The notes beneath the pieces were generated by a model. That model made no database searches and was not told the DNA's origin. It saw only the letters and a program-made list of their open reading frames with translations. Below, piece after piece: positions 25,842-34,848 of a DNA stretch of 64,000 nt. Source of the DNA: CAXXOK01 sp963675365 (lineage in GTDB: Bacteria; Bacillota; Clostridia; Christensenellales; Aristaeellaceae). Both the position numbers and the translations under genes were made by a program. The stretch is from NCBI GenBank assembly GCA_963675365.2, contig CAXXVA010000001.1, positions 1,163,145-1,227,144 on the forward strand. The letters run 5' to 3'. The stretch's first letter is position 1; each line of letters begins with the position of its first letter.

Positions 25842-26390
25842 ATGGGAAGCGGCGATATCATTCGGGAAGCGCGGCGCGCAAAGGGACTGACCCTGGCTGA
25901 GTTGGGTAAAATTTGCCAGATGACGCCCAGCAAACTGTCACGTGTCGAGAACGGGCAATCGAAATTGTCCGTGGATCAACTGATGCAGCTGTCCGAGGCG
26001 TTGGGGACGCCCTTTGCTTCTTTGGCGGGGCGCGGATCAAGTGACGGAGAGTACAGCCCATCAGTGATCACCCAGGCCAATGAGGGGCGCTATTTTAAAG
26101 CCCCTCACTGCAATTTCGAGGCCCTTTGCACGGATGGTGCCGGCGCAGGATCGTTCTTCTGGGTTGTGGAGGTGGTACAACGGTCGGGCGACGAGACCAC
26201 CTTTCGTGACCATCCGGGGATTGAGTTTCTGTACGTTCTGTCCGGGCATGTCGCGGTGGTTTTCGAGGATGGAGAGCAGTTGGATCTGGCACCGGGGGAC
26301 GCGATCAAGTTCGATTCATCACGTCCGCATTCCTACCTCACGCTGTCGCCCATGGCGGGGCGTGTCTTGATGGTGAACACCCCCTGCTGA
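25842..26390 (+). CDS. XRE-cupin transcriptional regulator (PuuR-like architecture)
   Basis: A 182-residue regulator. The N-terminal helix-turn-helix reads IIREARRAKGLTLAELGKICQMTPSKLSRVENGQSKLSVDQLMQLSEALG. The C-terminal half is a cupin: FFWVVEVVQRSGDETTFRDHPGIEFLYVLSGHVAVVFEDGEQLDLAPGDAIKFDSSRPHSYLTL. This is the design of PuuR, which controls gamma-glutamyl-putrescine breakdown in E. coli, and this neighbourhood also holds a GS-like ligase and an aldehyde dehydrogenase. It probably binds palindromes on either side of its own gene and senses a pathway intermediate through the cupin. Confidence 0.88.
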   Translation: MGSGDIIREARRAKGLTLAELGKICQMTPSKLSRVENGQSKLSVDQLMQLSEALGTPFASLAGRGSSDGEYSPSVITQANEGRYFKAPHCNFEALCTDGAGAGSFFWVVEVVQRSGDETTFRDHPGIEFLYVLSGHVAVVFEDGEQLDLAPGDAIKFDSSRPHSYLTLSPMAGRVLMVNTPC

Positions 26391-26398
26391 GTGGAAGG

Positions 26399-26418
26399 TT
26401 TTTGCATAAATGCAAAAA
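26399..26418 (+). promoter_or_regulatory. Operator of the XRE-cupin regulator, copy 2
   Basis: TTTTTGCATAAATGCAAAAA has perfect 9-bp arms around an AA spacer, just behind the regulator gene and 57 bp before the next operon. It shares the TTTTTGCA half-site with 25802-25821, so the regulator probably controls both transcription units. Confidence 0.7.
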
Positions 26419-26474
26419 ATGTCATTGCCACGAGAGGCAAGTTCTGCTTCCTTTCACTCAAGAGGTGATGCGAA

Positions 26475-27248
26475 ATGGGCATGGTAGCCGAGCGGATGAC
26501 ATCGTTGAATTGCGACCCCGAAGTGTTGAACCCGCTTGGAAAGGGCCCCTTTGTCCTGGTCTGCGAGCATGCTTCCAATCACGTGCCGGAAGGCTGGGAT
26601 GACCTGGGGCTGTCCGCGGACCAGCTCGTGTCGCACCATGCGTGGGATTCCGGGGCCGCCGATCTGACCCGCGCCCTGTCGAAGGCGTTGGATGCGCCTG
26701 CGGTGCTCAGCCGCGTGTCGCGTCTGTTTCTGGACTACAATCGTCCGGCCTATCACCCATCGCAGTTCCCGCGTGAAATTGATGGCGCACCGGTTCCTGG
26801 CAATGCAAGGCTGACCGAAGCCGAGATCGAATGCCGCGAACGGCTGGCGTTCTTTCCGATGCGGGATGCCGTCGATCACGTGATCGCAGCGCGCCAGGCC
26901 CTTACGCGTGGCCCCGCGGTGATTGCGGTGCATTCCTGCGAACCCGAGATGGATGGGGTCGCCCGCCCTTGGCCGGTGGGGATCATCAGCCAATGGGATC
27001 AGCGTTTCGCAAAGCGGATCGTTCGGTTCCTGGAGGGGGTGGGTGTCCATCCGGTGGGGGACAATGATCCCTATGACGGTCGGACCGCGGCCGGGTTTAC
27101 CCTGACCCATCATGCCGGATCACGCCGGTTGCACAATGCGGCGATCGAGATGCGCAAGGACGTTCTGACCGGCGCCGACGGGGTCGCCCACTGGGCCTCG
27201 CTACTCGCTGACTGCCTGAGTGCCGTCCACCAAGAGATGGCCCCCTGA
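26475..27248 (+). CDS. N-formylglutamate amidohydrolase-like hydrolase
   Basis: A 257-residue zinc-hydrolase-type protein of the FGase (HutG-like) family: VLVCEHASNHVPEGWDDLGLS, HHAWDSGAADLTRALSKAL, RLFLDYNRP and VIAVHSCEPEMDG with the family's His-x-Cys/Ser turn. FGase hydrolyses N-formylglutamate to formate and glutamate. No histidine-degradation genes are nearby; the neighbours are a gamma-glutamyl ligase-like enzyme and oxidoreductases. An amide-hydrolysing role on a gamma-glutamyl intermediate is therefore an alternative. It begins an operon running through the transporter, ligase and dehydrogenase genes. Confidence 0.78.
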   Translation: MGMVAERMTSLNCDPEVLNPLGKGPFVLVCEHASNHVPEGWDDLGLSADQLVSHHAWDSGAADLTRALSKALDAPAVLSRVSRLFLDYNRPAYHPSQFPREIDGAPVPGNARLTEAEIECRERLAFFPMRDAVDHVIAARQALTRGPAVIAVHSCEPEMDGVARPWPVGIISQWDQRFAKRIVRFLEGVGVHPVGDNDPYDGRTAAGFTLTHHAGSRRLHNAAIEMRKDVLTGADGVAHWASLLADCLSAVHQEMAP

Positions 27249-27294
27249 ATAAACCTGACGAAAGTCCCCCAACAGAATCGCAACGGAGGTTCCC

Positions 27295-28233
27295 TTGACC
27301 AAATTCCTGAAAAGCACGGCGCTTTGCCTGATGGCGGCAGCTCTGGCACCGGCGGCAATGGCCGACGATTATCCCAGTAAGCCGATCAAGATCGTCAACC
27401 CTTGGCCACCGGGCGATCTGGAGGACGTTCTGGGCCGGATTTTTGCCAGCCACATGCAGGAAGATCTCGGCGTGCCGGCCAAGCTGGTCAATGTCGTCGG
27501 CGGTGGCGGCGTGATCGGGGTAAACGAAGTCGTCACGGCCAAACCCGACGGCTACACCATGGGGGTTTTCGTCGGTGATTTTGTGACGCTGCTGCCGATC
27601 CTTGGAAACGTGCCTTTCAAAAGCTCGGATCTGGAGCCCGTCGGCATTTACCTGACCTACCCGTTCATCCTCGCCGCCCGGGCCGACGCCCCGTATGACA
27701 ACCTTGAAGAGCTGGCCGCCTACGCGCAGAGCCACGAGGTTTCGCTGGGCCATTTCGGCTATGAGATCGTGGCGACGCTGTCGACCTTCGAGGTCGCCAA
27801 GGGCATGGGATTCAGCTTTGCCTCGGATGCCGCCTTTGACATGGTCGACTGCTCGGTGCTTCTGAGTGGCGATGCAGATGTGGTGACCACCACCTCGCAG
27901 ATCGTGATGCCCTGCATCGACTCGGGCGAGGCAAAGCCGATCGCATCCTATTCCGAGGACCGCATCAGCCTGTTCCCTGATGTCGGCACGCTGGCGGAAC
28001 AGACCGGAATGGAGATTCCGACCCTTTGGAACGGTGTCTTCGTCCCAAAGGGCACGCCGCAGGAGGTGAAAGACAAGATCGCTGCCGAGATCCAGGCGGC
28101 CCTGGCAAGCGATGAGGCCGTTGCGGTCGGCGAAAATTCCGGAGCCCCATTGTTCTGGGTCGGTGGCGACGAAGCCCAGGCCTGGATTGACCGCGACTAC
28201 GGGCTGGTCGAGGCGATGGTCGCAAACGATTGA
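27295..28233 (+). CDS. tctC: Tripartite tricarboxylate transporter receptor, TctC family
   Basis: A 312-residue periplasmic receptor with a signal peptide (KSTALCLMAAALAPAAMA, cleavage near residue 22), then the TctC start DDYPSKPIKIVNPWPPGDLEDVLGRIFA and the NVVGGGGVIGVNEVVTAKPDGYT segment. TctC proteins bind carboxylate-bearing solutes by a conserved loop. The start codon is TTG, placed by GGAGG at 27284-27288. The substrate is not indicated by sequence; the enzymes that follow suggest an amino or hydroxy compound bearing a carboxylate, or a gamma-glutamyl derivative. Confidence 0.88.
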   Translation: MTKFLKSTALCLMAAALAPAAMADDYPSKPIKIVNPWPPGDLEDVLGRIFASHMQEDLGVPAKLVNVVGGGGVIGVNEVVTAKPDGYTMGVFVGDFVTLLPILGNVPFKSSDLEPVGIYLTYPFILAARADAPYDNLEELAAYAQSHEVSLGHFGYEIVATLSTFEVAKGMGFSFASDAAFDMVDCSVLLSGDADVVTTTSQIVMPCIDSGEAKPIASYSEDRISLFPDVGTLAEQTGMEIPTLWNGVFVPKGTPQEVKDKIAAEIQAALASDEAVAVGENSGAPLFWVGGDEAQAWIDRDYGLVEAMVAND

Positions 28234-28245
28234 TCGTACAGGGCC

Positions 28246-28761
28246 ATGAACCAGGATAGGTATCAGATCACGCGGGACCGGTGGCGGGCTGCGGTTGCGA
28301 CCGCCATCGCCGTGCTTTTCGTGATCTTGCTGGTGCTTGCGCCGGGCCATTCGGGCCGCACGCCGCCGGGCACCCCCTATTACAATGCGGCCTGGCTGAT
28401 GCCGGTGATTGCGCTCCTGATGTCCGGCGCAGCGGCGCTGACGCTCGCCATACGGGGATGGAAATCCGGCATCTTTCGTAAAGCCCGATTGCCCCGGGCT
28501 GCTCGCCCGGAATGGCTCGGCCCCGTGGTACTGGCGGTTAGTTTCGGCCTTTACATTCAACTCACGCTGCTGATCGGGTTTTTCACCGCCACGCTGATCT
28601 ACATTCTGGTTCTCTTCGTCGCCACCGGGCTGCGGCGCTGGACCTACTTGAGTCTGGCGGTTGCACTGGCGGCGGCCCTGCAGTTCATTTTCATAGGGTT
28701 GCTCGATATCTGGATGCCCACACCGGCCTTTGATCAGGTTGCAGCATTCGCGCCGTGGTAA
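28246..28761 (+). CDS. tctB: Tripartite tricarboxylate transporter small membrane subunit, TctB family
   Basis: A 171-residue protein with four hydrophobic segments (AAVATAIAVLFVILLVLA; AWLMPVIALLMSGAAALTLAI; LGPVVLAVSFGLYIQLTLLIGFFTATLIYILVLF; LSLAVALAAALQFIFIGLL), the usual four-helix TctB layout. It lies 12 bp behind the receptor gene and 7 bp before the large subunit gene. Confidence 0.85.
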   Translation: MNQDRYQITRDRWRAAVATAIAVLFVILLVLAPGHSGRTPPGTPYYNAAWLMPVIALLMSGAAALTLAIRGWKSGIFRKARLPRAARPEWLGPVVLAVSFGLYIQLTLLIGFFTATLIYILVLFVATGLRRWTYLSLAVALAAALQFIFIGLLDIWMPTPAFDQVAAFAPW

Positions 28762-28768
28762 AGAAAAC

Positions 28769-30256
28769 ATGTCCTATTTCCTGAGCGGTTTTCACAGCCT
28801 GTCCCCACAGCTTCTGGTCGTGTTGATCTCCGGTGCGATGGGCGGCGTGGTTCTGGGGGCGATTCCCGGCCTTGGTCCGGCCATCGCCGTCGCAGTCCTG
28901 CTACCGGTCTCGTTCACGATGGAACCGCTGATGGGGCTGTCGCTGCTTCTCGGCGTCTATTCCGCCTCGGTCTACGGCGGTGCGGTGCCGGCGATCCTGA
29001 TCAATACGCCCGGCACCGCGGTCAACGTGCTGACAACGTTCGACGGCTATCCCTTGGCGCGGCGCGGAGAGGCCCGCCGCGCGCTCGGCCTTGCCTATTC
29101 CGCCTCCTTCATCGGCGGCATGGTCTCGATCCTTGCGCTGACGGTGCTGAGTCACCCTCTGGCGCGGATCGCGGCGACCTTTACTTCGGCCGACTATGCC
29201 GCTGCCGCCTTTCTCGGCTTGGCGCTGGTCACGCTGGCGCAGAAGGGAGATATCGTCGCCGGATTGATGATGCTGGGGCTGGGAATGTTTCTGTCGACCA
29301 TCGGCTTTGAGAAGGTTTTTACCAGCCAGCGTTTCACCATGGACTTCGAATTCCTGCGCGGCGGCATCCCCCTCGTGCCTGCCGTGCTGGGTCTTTTCGC
29401 GATTTCCCAGGCATTTTCCCTGATCTCTGGCCAGGTGCCGCCGACTCGAAAGGCAACCGCCCGCCGCTCGACGTTAAAAGAACTGCTCGAAGTGTTCCGG
29501 TATCCGGTCACGCTGTTCCGTTCCTCCGGGTTGGGCGTGATGATGGGAGTGCTGCCCGGTGTCGGCGAATGGATGGCCCAGTTCTTTTCCTATGAACTGG
29601 CCCGGCGTGGATCGAAAACCCCCGAACAGTTCGGCGACGGGGCCCCCGAGGGCCTGATCGCGGCGGAAGCGGCAAACAATGCGGTGCCGGCATCGGCCAT
29701 GGTTCCGCTTCTGTCGCTGGGTATCCCCGGCGAGGCGCTGACCGCGATGATGATGTCGGTCTTTCTGGTTCACAACGTCTTTCCGGGACCGACCTTGTTC
29801 GAGACGCGTCCGGATTTCATCGGCGGGCTCTATGTGTCAATGTTCCTGGTGAACATCTTTGCCGTGGTCTTTCTGTATGCCATCACGCCCTGGCTGATCC
29901 GCATCTGCCATCTGGATCAAAGGATCATCGGCGTGGTGATCTTTCCGCTGGTCCTGGTTGGCGCATATTCGATCAACTACAACATCGTGGATTGCTACAT
30001 AGCCCTGGCCTTTGGCCTCTTCGGCTTTGCCTTCAAGATGGCTGACTTGCCGACGGCGCCAATCCTGATCGGCATGATCCTTGGTCCGATTTTCGAGAAC
30101 CGCTTTCGTCAGGCCATGTCGATTGCCAACGGCGATTGGAGCATCTTTGTTACCCGCCCGGTCAGCCTGGCCCTGCTGTGCATCGCGGCCCTGATCCTGC
30201 TGGCTTACTTTTATTCGAGTGTGAAGGAACGCAAGCGCCATGAAACCGAACACTGA
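28769..30256 (+). CDS. tctA: Tripartite tricarboxylate transporter large membrane subunit, TctA family
   Basis: A 495-residue polytopic protein. The TctA motifs GAIPGLGPAIAVAVLLP near the N-terminus and GVLPGVGEWMAQFFSYELARRGSKTPEQFGDGAPEGLIAAEAANNA in the middle are both clear, together with about eleven hydrophobic segments. The ATG at 28769 was chosen because MSYFLSGF is the usual TctA start; the longer frame from 28730 overlaps tctB. Its end overlaps the ligase gene by 17 bp. Confidence 0.92.
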   Translation: MSYFLSGFHSLSPQLLVVLISGAMGGVVLGAIPGLGPAIAVAVLLPVSFTMEPLMGLSLLLGVYSASVYGGAVPAILINTPGTAVNVLTTFDGYPLARRGEARRALGLAYSASFIGGMVSILALTVLSHPLARIAATFTSADYAAAAFLGLALVTLAQKGDIVAGLMMLGLGMFLSTIGFEKVFTSQRFTMDFEFLRGGIPLVPAVLGLFAISQAFSLISGQVPPTRKATARRSTLKELLEVFRYPVTLFRSSGLGVMMGVLPGVGEWMAQFFSYELARRGSKTPEQFGDGAPEGLIAAEAANNAVPASAMVPLLSLGIPGEALTAMMMSVFLVHNVFPGPTLFETRPDFIGGLYVSMFLVNIFAVVFLYAITPWLIRICHLDQRIIGVVIFPLVLVGAYSINYNIVDCYIALAFGLFGFAFKMADLPTAPILIGMILGPIFENRFRQAMSIANGDWSIFVTRPVSLALLCIAALILLAYFYSSVKERKRHETEH

Positions 30257-31562
30257 AGCTCTCTTGGGCCGTGACGAGCTGCGTCATGTGATGCTGGTCT
30301 TCGTCGATCCGGTGGGCCAGATGCGCGGCAAGCTCTACCGCAAGGAAAAGGTTCTAGCGGCGCTTGAGAAGGATCGCAGCGGCTTTAAGATTACCTCACC
30401 CGCTTTGTCGCTCGATTATGGCGACATGATTTATGACATGCCGGGCCTGTCGGACGAGAGCGCGAACTTCGGGGATTTCGAAGCCTATGTGGATCCCGAC
30501 AGTTTCTGGATGCTGCCGTGGGCGGATCCGTCGCAGAACGTGATCGGCTTTCTCGAACTGGGTGCGGAACATGGTGCCTATTGCGCCCGCAGCCTGTGTC
30601 GCAACGTGCTTGCGCGCGGCGCGGCGGCGGGGACGGCACCGGTTTTCGGGATGGAATGGGAATTCACCCTGCTGCGCGAGTCACAGGAAAGCGCGGCCGC
30701 GAAAAATTACGCCGGTCTTACCCCCGCGACGCCGATTTCATCCTACAACCTCGTGCAGTTTCAGGTCGCCCAGCAGGAGCTTTACGAGGATCTCGCCAAG
30801 ACCGCTGATGCGATGGGGCTCGATGTCGACACCTGGCAGGAAGAAATGGGGCCCGGTTTCATGGAGGCGGCCCTGTCGCCGTCGGATTCGATCATGGGGG
30901 TGGATCAAGCGGTGCTATTGAAGTTCCTCATCAAGCATCACGCCAATCGCCATGGGATGCTGGCCACCTTCATGGCACGTTGGAGCGATGACGCCGACGG
31001 GCATGGCGGGCACATTCACATGTCACTGACCAAGGATGGCGAGAACCTCTTCACGCCCGAGGGGGAGGGAGCAGCGCTCTATCGCAAGTTCATCGCAGGA
31101 CTTCAAACCTATGTGCCCGAATTCCTGCCGATGTTCGCCCCCAACTTGAACTCCTACCGGCGGATGCAGCCCGGGGCCTTTGCCCCTGTCGACACCCGTT
31201 GGGACTGGGAAAACCGCCATACGGCGTTCCGGGCCATCGGCCCCTCCGCGATGCGCGTCGAGAACCGCGTGCCGGGGGCCGATTGCAATCCCTACCACGC
31301 GGTCGCCGCTATGGCGGCGGCGGGACTGCGCGGCATCGACGAGGGGCTTTCCCCGAGCGAACCGGGCGCTGCCCCCGAGGGGCTTGGCCTTGCCAGAGAT
31401 CTTGGCACAGCGGTCGAGCGATTCCGTCGTTCCAAGGCCGCGCGAGAGGTCTTTGGTGAGAGATTCACAGAGTATCTGGCAACCTTCAAGCACCAGCAGA
31501 TCGCGGCAATCCTGGCCCAGGTGACAGATATCGAAAAGCGCATTCTCCTAGAACTGGCCTGA
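30240..31562 (+). CDS. Glutamine-synthetase-family gamma-glutamyl-amine ligase
   Basis: A 440-residue GS-fold enzyme. Metal and nucleotide motifs are present: FGMEWEFTLL, EEMGPGFMEAAL, DGHGGHIHMSL, NSYRRMQPGAFAPVDTRWDWENR and SAMRVENRVPGADCNPY. It lacks the adenylylation-site Tyr loop of ordinary GlnA, and its sequence and operon context fit PuuA/IpuC/GlnA3-like enzymes that join glutamate to amines such as putrescine, isopropylamine or ethanolamine. The amine is not known. It is translated from an ATG inside the end of tctA and is followed 4 bp later by an aldehyde dehydrogenase. Confidence 0.82.
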   Translation: MKPNTEALLGRDELRHVMLVFVDPVGQMRGKLYRKEKVLAALEKDRSGFKITSPALSLDYGDMIYDMPGLSDESANFGDFEAYVDPDSFWMLPWADPSQNVIGFLELGAEHGAYCARSLCRNVLARGAAAGTAPVFGMEWEFTLLRESQESAAAKNYAGLTPATPISSYNLVQFQVAQQELYEDLAKTADAMGLDVDTWQEEMGPGFMEAALSPSDSIMGVDQAVLLKFLIKHHANRHGMLATFMARWSDDADGHGGHIHMSLTKDGENLFTPEGEGAALYRKFIAGLQTYVPEFLPMFAPNLNSYRRMQPGAFAPVDTRWDWENRHTAFRAIGPSAMRVENRVPGADCNPYHAVAAMAAAGLRGIDEGLSPSEPGAAPEGLGLARDLGTAVERFRRSKAAREVFGERFTEYLATFKHQQIAAILAQVTDIEKRILLELA

Positions 31563-31566
31563 GCAC

Positions 31567-32979
31567 ATGACACAATTCACGGTAGTATCCCCAGTCGATG
31601 GGCGCACGCTCCTAACGCGGAATTACGCCTCTTGGGCGCAGATTGCGGCGGCGGCGGATGTGGCAGAAGCCGCATTTCCCGGTTGGGCGGCGACGCCTCT
31701 CGCGGAGCGGACAGGGATCGTGCGCCGCGCGGTCGATTGGTTGGTCGATCATGCAGAGGCGATCGCGACCGATCTGGCTTGGTCGATTGGGCGTCCCTTG
31801 CATATGGCGGACGAGACATCGCGCCTGGATGTTGTGACCAACCAACTGATCCTAGATGCCGAAGCGACGTTTGAGCCCATGATTTACCCTTCGGAAGGAG
31901 GGATCACGCGGTATGTGAAACGCGCACCGCGGGGGCTCGTACTGTCGATCTGCGCCTGGAACTATCCCGTGGCGATGCCCGCGAACATGATCGTTGCACC
32001 ACTTCTGGCGGGCGATACGGTGATCTTCAAGCATGCGCCTCAAACCACCCTGATCGGCGAATGGTTCGCTCGTGCCTTTGAGGCGGCGGGCCTGCCCGAA
32101 GGCGTTTTCCAGTCGCTGCCGATGGATCACACGGATGTGGCGCGGCTGATCCGAGAAAAGCCGGTTTCGGTGATCCAGTTCATTGGCTCGACGCGGGGCG
32201 GCATCGCCTTGCGCGAAGCCTCTGCCTCGCGTCCGATCGAACTCGGTCTCGAGATGGGCGGTAGCGATCCGGCCTATGTGCGCGCCGATGCCGATCTGAA
32301 GGTGACAGTGTCCGAGCTTGTATCCGGCAGTTTCGGCAATTCCGGACAATCTTGTTGTTCTGTCGAGCGGATCTATGTTCACGCCGATATTCATGACCGC
32401 TTTCTTGAAGCGTTCCGTGCGGCGACGGGCAAGCTGGTGTTGGGCCATCCGATCAGCGCGCGGCCCGATCTTGGCCCGGTGGTGTCCGCCGAGGCTAGCC
32501 GGCGGATCAGGGCGCTGGTCGAAGAAGCGGTGGCGGCGGGCGCGACAGCTATTTTGCCCGAACAACCCGCCCCGGAGGTCGCGGACCCGTCGGCCTATGT
32601 CTCGCCTCAGATCCTCGCAGGTGCCGATCACGACATGCGGATCATGCGCGAAGAGATTTTCGGACCAGTTGTTTCGGTCACCAAGGTCGCGGATGATGAC
32701 GAGGCGGTGACCTTGATGAACGACAGCCGCTATGCGCTCAGCGCTTCGGTCTGGAGCGGGTCGGCACACGATGCGGTTAGGATCGGAAACCGTCTTCGCT
32801 GCGGAACCTTCTATCACAACAAATGCGACTACGCCGACCTCTACTTGCCTTGGGGCGGCTTGGGTTGGTCCGGGCTGGGGCGGATCAACGGCGGCACCAT
32901 CGGATTTGGAAAGCTGACCGAAATGAAGTCCTATGTGCTGCCAGAAGGTGAAGGGTGTGGGGGCAATTCTGCAGGGTAA
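31567..32979 (+). CDS. NAD(P)-dependent aldehyde dehydrogenase
   Basis: A 470-residue ALDH-superfamily enzyme. Visible motifs are SICAWNYPVAMPANMIVAPLLAGDTVIFKHA (cofactor binding), QFIGSTRGGI, the catalytic Glu in ELGLEMGGSDP (about residue 228), the nucleophile in GNSGQSCCSVERIYV (Cys about 263) and EEIFGPVVSV. It oxidises an aldehyde to a carboxylate. Its position directly behind the gamma-glutamyl-ligase-like gene parallels PuuC in putrescine breakdown. The likely substrate is the aldehyde formed by the GMC oxidoreductase. The end overlaps nothing; the next gene is a separate toxin-antitoxin pair. Confidence 0.88.
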   Translation: MTQFTVVSPVDGRTLLTRNYASWAQIAAAADVAEAAFPGWAATPLAERTGIVRRAVDWLVDHAEAIATDLAWSIGRPLHMADETSRLDVVTNQLILDAEATFEPMIYPSEGGITRYVKRAPRGLVLSICAWNYPVAMPANMIVAPLLAGDTVIFKHAPQTTLIGEWFARAFEAAGLPEGVFQSLPMDHTDVARLIREKPVSVIQFIGSTRGGIALREASASRPIELGLEMGGSDPAYVRADADLKVTVSELVSGSFGNSGQSCCSVERIYVHADIHDRFLEAFRAATGKLVLGHPISARPDLGPVVSAEASRRIRALVEEAVAAGATAILPEQPAPEVADPSAYVSPQILAGADHDMRIMREEIFGPVVSVTKVADDDEAVTLMNDSRYALSASVWSGSAHDAVRIGNRLRCGTFYHNKCDYADLYLPWGGLGWSGLGRINGGTIGFGKLTEMKSYVLPEGEGCGGNSAG

Positions 32980-33175
32980 GGACCGCCTTCTCTGGTGTGA
33001 GTTGGCCCCTTTTCGGGAATGTGGCCAATAGCCTTCGCGCCTGTAGCAGATCGGCGTTGATGATGTGTGGATCTGCCGTCTTCGTCTTCGGGCTGTGGTC
33101 AGGGGCTTGAAGAATTGATCATAATGTTACCTCATGTTGCCAGTGAATCTGTTAACGTTCATCAGAGGTGCCAAT

Positions 33176-33478
33176 ATGGCCACTGCGATCAAGATACCCC
33201 GGGCGGCGCGCAAAGAGCTCGTGACCTTCGGGGAGGGCATCCGTGTGGCGCGGCTACGCCGCAAGCTACCGGCCGAGATCGTAGCCCAAAGGGCCGGTAC
33301 GACTCGCCAGACCTTGGCCAAGATCGAACGTGGGGACCCGGCCGTGAAGATCGGGACCTATGTGGCCGTGCTGCAGGCGCTCGGGCTTCTGAAAGGGTGG
33401 GGGTCCGTCGAGGACCCGATTGGTGAACAGATGTCGGTCGACGATCTTCCGCAGCGGGTGCGGCTGAAGAATGGTTGA
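33176..33478 (+). CDS. hipB: HipB-like XRE antitoxin/regulator
   Basis: A 100-residue helix-turn-helix protein (FGEGIRVARLRRKLPAEIVAQRAGTTRQTLAKIERGDPAVKIGTYVAVLQALGLL). The ATG at 33176 follows AGAGG; an in-frame ATG at 33134 lacks one. It overlaps hipA by 8 bp, the usual arrangement where HipB neutralises the HipA kinase and represses the pair. Confidence 0.85.
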   Translation: MATAIKIPRAARKELVTFGEGIRVARLRRKLPAEIVAQRAGTTRQTLAKIERGDPAVKIGTYVAVLQALGLLKGWGSVEDPIGEQMSVDDLPQRVRLKNG

Positions 33479-34688
33479 GGTCTGGATCAACTGGCGGGGC
33501 TTGCGCCGTGTCGGGACGTTGCACCGGGTCGCCGGTCGCGGCCGGGAGCGCGTCTCGTTCACGTATCACGAAGACTGGCTCGCCGATGACGATGCTTTCG
33601 AACTGTCCCCCGCCATGCCCTTGGGCCCGGGCCAATTCGTGCCCGAGGCCGGTCAGGACTTGCTGGCTCCGCTGGGGGACTCCTCCCCGGACACATGGGG
33701 CAGGACGGTCATGCGGCGCTATGAGGGGCGTTTGGCCGAGGCGGAAGGCCGACGGCCGAAAACGCTTCAGGAGACCGGCTATCTGCTGGGCGTCAACGAT
33801 GAAACACGGCTGGGTGCGCTGCGCTACAAGGTCGATGGCGAGTTTCAGGCGCGCGCGGGAATTGGCGCTCCGGCGTTGCTCAGCTTGGGAGATCTGCTTC
33901 AGGCGTCTCAGCGGGTTCTTCGTGGCGAAGAAACCGTCGAGGACCTTCAGATGCTTTTTGCCTCGGGAACATCCCTGGGAGGTGCCCGTCCAAAGGCCAG
34001 CATCCTAGATCAGCATGGGAGGCTCTCGGTTGCAAAGTTCCCCAAGGACACGGACACCTATTGCGTCGAACGCTGGGAGGCCATCGCGCTGGAATTGGCC
34101 CGAAGAGCGGGAATCACGGTCGCGGACCACACCCTCGAGATGACCGGCGACAAACCGGTCTTCATGTCCCGCCGGTTTGATCGCAACGAGCAAGGCAGGA
34201 TTCCGTTCATTTCCGCGATGGCCATGCTCAACGGGCAGGATGGGAAAAGCTATAGCTACCTGGACGTCGCCGACGTGATCACCTCTGTGAGCGTGACCCC
34301 GGACGAGGATCGCGAGGAGCTCTACCGGCGCGCGGCCTTTACCATTCTGGTGGCGAACCTCGACGATCACATGCGCAATCACGGGTTTCTTCGAGGGCGG
34401 GGCGGATGGCATCTTTCACCGGCCTACGACATCAACCCTGTTCCAAATCAGCCGCGCGTACTCAAGAGCTACGTCGACGATGACAATCCGGATGCCAGCA
34501 TTGATCTGCATCGCGGCCAGCACGAGAACTATCTCCTCGAAAGCGAAGAGGCCGACCGTATTATCGCAGAGGTGGCTGAAGCCACGAAGGGCTGGAGGGA
34601 GGTTGCCCACCGCCTGGGTGCCTCGGAGCGGGAAATCAAGGAGATGGCCTCGGCTTTCGAGCACGAGGAGGCGGACAAAGTCTGGTAA
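33471..34688 (+). CDS. hipA: HipA-family serine/threonine kinase toxin
   Basis: A 405-residue HipA-fold protein. HipA kinases phosphorylate glutamyl-tRNA synthetase or other targets and slow growth. Motifs present: LGDSSPDTWGR, the glycine-rich loop SGTSLGGARPKASI, the ATP Lys in LSVAKFP, the catalytic stretch NLDDHMRNHGFL and the metal-binding LSPAYDINP. All are intact, so it is probably active. Length is normal for a full-length HipA (about 400-440). An N-terminal HipA_N-like region is present, so it is not a HipT/HipS split form. Confidence 0.9.
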   Translation: MVEVWINWRGLRRVGTLHRVAGRGRERVSFTYHEDWLADDDAFELSPAMPLGPGQFVPEAGQDLLAPLGDSSPDTWGRTVMRRYEGRLAEAEGRRPKTLQETGYLLGVNDETRLGALRYKVDGEFQARAGIGAPALLSLGDLLQASQRVLRGEETVEDLQMLFASGTSLGGARPKASILDQHGRLSVAKFPKDTDTYCVERWEAIALELARRAGITVADHTLEMTGDKPVFMSRRFDRNEQGRIPFISAMAMLNGQDGKSYSYLDVADVITSVSVTPDEDREELYRRAAFTILVANLDDHMRNHGFLRGRGGWHLSPAYDINPVPNQPRVLKSYVDDDNPDASIDLHRGQHENYLLESEEADRIIAEVAEATKGWREVAHRLGASEREIKEMASAFEHEEADKVW

Positions 34689-34848
34689 GGGGGCAAAGGG
34701 GCAGCGCCAATCATCCCAAGGTGACGTGGATGCCCCTATCCAGAGACTTTTCCGGATTGAGACAGCGCACCCGTCGTGGCCTGAGCGGCTTTTCAAAGGG
34801 GCGCTGGCGGGTTAGGCATCGCCAACCTTCGCGGACCCGAGGCAGTTC

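Noticed and set aside
27097..28770. 557-codon minus-strand frame across the tctC and tctB genes
   Set aside because: Composition typical of antisense to coding GC-rich DNA; the plus-strand genes have signal peptide and membrane spans in the right places.
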